Positions 30,831-32,932 of a DNA stretch of 32,932 bases are shown one piece after another; position 1 is the stretch's first letter, and each line of letters opens with the position of its first letter. The notes beneath the pieces were generated by a model. That model searched no databases, was not told the origin of the DNA, and saw only the letters and a program-made list of their open reading frames with translations. Made by a program: the position numbers and the translations under genes. The stretch is from Alphaproteobacteria bacterium (GTDB taxonomy: Bacteria; Pseudomonadota; Alphaproteobacteria; UBA9219): positions 1 through 32,932 of the forward strand of contig JABDAH010000009.1 in assembly GCA_013289265.1 (NCBI GenBank), read 5' to 3'.

Positions 30831-32932
30831 ATGGCACAAAGTTCAGTTCGCAAAAAGAGTGCCCCCACTGCCGGAAAGAAAGCCGTCGCCAAATCTGGCG
30901 CTAATGTAAAGCCGGTTTGCAATTACACCCCGGCACCCGGCGATTTTACAAAACTCTTTTACGCCAATGTTCTGGCGGCTGATCTCGCGCTATTTTCGGC
31001 ATCCGATCGCGACTGTATCGCCGCTTCCGTCTGGCATCTGGCGCAGGACCGCAAACCCGGCATTCTGAAAATGCGGATCTTTAACCCCTCGCCAGCCGGT
31101 GATGGGTGGACTGTCGATCACACTGTCATTGAAATCATCAACGACGACATGCCCTTTCTTGTTGATTCCGTTGTCGGCGCTTTGCAGCGTCGCGGCCTGA
31201 CCGTACATCTGGTCATTCATCCTGTTTTGCAGGTGAGCCGCAATGCCCAAGGCAAACTGAACGATATCGCCAAGGACAAGAACGGCGCCGCCACCGAAGG
31301 TCAGCGCCTGCCCGAATCCTTCATGCATGTTCAGATCGATCATTGCCTTGATGCCACTTTGCAAAAAGAAATAGAAGTAGAACTGCGTGTTGTGCTGGCC
31401 GATGTCCGCGCCGCCGTGCAAGACTGGCCGAAAATGCGCCAACGCCTGACGGAATCCATGGCACAGGCGACGGCATCCAAACATCAGGAATCCGCCAGCG
31501 AACATACCGAAGAAGCGCGCGAATTCCTGCGCTGGATGGATGACAATAACTTCACCTATCTCGGTTACCGCGACATTGATCTGGTACAGACTGAAGGCAG
31601 GCTGACCAGCATCAAGATCGATAAAAGCAGCGGTCTCGGCGTTCTACGTGACTCTGAAGCGCGCATGTTCGGCGGCTTGCGCGACATGAATGCTCAGCAA
31701 AAACCGACCCTGCAACGCTATGTCCAGCAGCATCATTTGCTGGTTATCACCAAGACCAACCAGCTGTCACGCGTGCATCGCACCGTGCCGATGGACGCGA
31801 TTTTCATCCGCCGTTTTAACAGCGAGGGTGAACTGATCGGCGAGCGTCTTTTCGTTGGACTGTTTACCTCGAAATCCTACTCGCAAAATCCGCGCGACGT
31901 GCCTTTCCTCCGCCGCAAGATCGCCCATGTGCAGAAACGCGCTGGCTTTAATCCCAGCAGCCATGATGGCAAGGCGCTGGTTCACATTCTGAATACTTAT
32001 CCTCATGATGAGCTGTTCCAGATCAGCGAAGAAGAATTGCTCAGCAACAGCCTCGGCATTCTGCAGCTTCAGGACCGCGCGCGCGTAGCGCTTTTTGCCC
32101 GCCGCGATCCATTCGAGCGCTATGTCACCTGCCTGCTTTATGTTCCGCGCGACCGTTATGACTCCGTCCTGCGCATCCGGCTGCAAGCCTTTCTGGAAAA
32201 CGCTTTCGCAGGCAAGGCTGAAGACTGGAACGTCCGCATTGATGACAGCGCCTTGGCACGGGCCTTTATTACTATTCACCTGACTGCCAGTTCGCCGCAC
32301 CCCGATATGTCTAAGCTTGAAGCCGATTTGCGCGAGCTGTGCCGTGGTTGGGCTGACCGCTTACGCACTCATTTGGCCAATGAGTATGGCGAGGCGAACG
32401 CTCTGGCACTGTTGCGCCGTTACGGCGACGCTTTCCCCATAGCCTACCGCGATGTTGTTCAGCCCAAAATGGCGACACAGGATATCCACAATCTGGAACG
32501 CGCCAAGAATCTGACTGCTGACCGTCTGATTGTAGATTTGTCCGCTTCCACGGAAAACGGCCTGCAACGTCTGAAATTATTCCAGACCGAAAAACCGATT
32601 GTGCTTTCCGATGTTCTGCCTCTGATTGAAAATATGGGGCTGAAGGTTGCCTATGTGAACGGACCTTATGAAATCCGTCCCAAGGACAGCGGTAAATCCA
32701 TCTTCATTCAGGAATTTGTCGGACGGCCAGCCCATGCGCCAATCGTCGATTTCCACCACATCAAACCGGCTTTCGAAGAAGCATTTCTGAAGGTCTGGAC
32801 TGGCGAAGCCGAAAATGACGCCTTCAACGCCCTGACACTCCGCGGCGGTATGGCGTGGCGCGAAGTTCTGGTATTGCGTGCTTTTGCACGTTATCTGCGT
32901 CAACTGCGCATTCCCTACAGCCATGAAATGAT
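30831..32932 (+). CDS. NAD-specific glutamate dehydrogenase, large (180-kDa) type, 5' part
   Basis: Open without a stop from the ATG at 30831 to the window edge: 700 codons of an expected 1500-1600. After a basic, Ala/Lys-rich start, the protein shows the family's N-terminal region: VIEIINDDMPFLVDSVVGAL followed by RRGLTVHLVIHPV (about 101-133), EEAREFLRWMDDNNFTYLGYR (about 225-245), LFVGLFTSK, PFLRRKI, and RRDPFERYVTCLLYVPRDRY (about 425-445). These are the regulatory ACT-like domains; the catalytic domain lies outside the window. The enzyme oxidises glutamate to 2-oxoglutarate and ammonia with NAD. The gene has core-genome character and marks the right flank of the island. Confidence 0.95.
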   Translation, partial: MAQSSVRKKSAPTAGKKAVAKSGANVKPVCNYTPAPGDFTKLFYANVLAADLALFSASDRDCIAASVWHLAQDRKPGILKMRIFNPSPAGDGWTVDHTVIEIINDDMPFLVDSVVGALQRRGLTVHLVIHPVLQVSRNAQGKLNDIAKDKNGAATEGQRLPESFMHVQIDHCLDATLQKEIEVELRVVLADVRAAVQDWPKMRQRLTESMAQATASKHQESASEHTEEAREFLRWMDDNNFTYLGYRDIDLVQTEGRLTSIKIDKSSGLGVLRDSEARMFGGLRDMNAQQKPTLQRYVQQHHLLVITKTNQLSRVHRTVPMDAIFIRRFNSEGELIGERLFVGLFTSKSYSQNPRDVPFLRRKIAHVQKRAGFNPSSHDGKALVHILNTYPHDELFQISEEELLSNSLGILQLQDRARVALFARRDPFERYVTCLLYVPRDRYDSVLRIRLQAFLENAFAGKAEDWNVRIDDSALARAFITIHLTASSPHPDMSKLEADLRELCRGWADRLRTHLANEYGEANALALLRRYGDAFPIAYRDVVQPKMATQDIHNLERAKNLTADRLIVDLSASTENGLQRLKLFQTEKPIVLSDVLPLIENMGLKVAYVNGPYEIRPKDSGKSIFIQEFVGRPAHAPIVDFHHIKPAFEEAFLKVWTGEAENDAFNALTLRGGMAWREVLVLRAFARYLRQLRIPYSHEM

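Noticed and set aside
30990..32924. Several minus-strand frames at the right edge
   Set aside because: They are antisense shadows of the glutamate dehydrogenase gene, which is open from 30831 to the window end and matches its family throughout.

Overview
The window looks like an alphaproteobacterial chromosome interrupted by a large accessory island. Conserved housekeeping genes mark both edges. At the left are secE and a tRNA-Trp gene on the minus strand. At the right is the 5' part of a large NAD-specific glutamate dehydrogenase gene that runs off the window. Between them (about 0.5 to 30.5 kb) lie an integrase, phage-type regulators, plasmid/ICE-type genes, a complete type I secretion locus and many gene fragments. 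The class is inferred from the gene types and the type I substrate style; I cannot name a genus.

Region by region. (1) 593-3373: one large gene for a 755-residue protein with a zinc ribbon and a PD-(D/E)XK-like motif, flanked by inverted, evenly spaced terminal sequences. (2) 3435-4891: tyrosine integrase and excisionase-like gene, followed by a hairpin-rich non-coding stretch (4965-5127). (3) 5311-8706: two paralogous HTH regulators with a TrmB-like sensor domain, two paralogous small ORF6C-like proteins, and an EgtD-like methyltransferase translationally coupled to one regulator. A divergent control region with a long inverted repeat separates the two sides. (4) 8959-10535: a tightly packed run of five small genes, three of the junctions being 4-base overlaps, headed by an HTH protein whose ribosome-binding site lies in a hairpin. 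(5) 10636-16059: a type I secretion operon (TolC-like, HlyB-like ABC, HlyD-like) with an HTH-only LuxR-type regulator coupled to its end. A lipoprotein gene follows, then a 7.3-kb gene for a 2436-residue secreted protein: lipase-like N terminus, glycine-zipper region, four 61-residue repeats, five copies of a long beta-type repeat, and a type I secretion C terminus. (6) 24496-30563: a decaying plastic zone. It holds an orphan VbhA-like antitoxin with a truncated fic, a frameshifted tail of another type I substrate, a likely UmuC tail, a possible papain-like protein, a duplicated membrane-protein gene (one copy with a nonsense mutation), an ardC stub, a DUF736 gene and a probable frameshifted gene.

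The clearest working unit is the secretion locus: exporter, regulator and substrate stand together, and the downstream fragment suggests a second substrate was once present. The least explained parts are the inverted-end cassette carrying the putative nuclease and the sensor-regulator/methyltransferase module.
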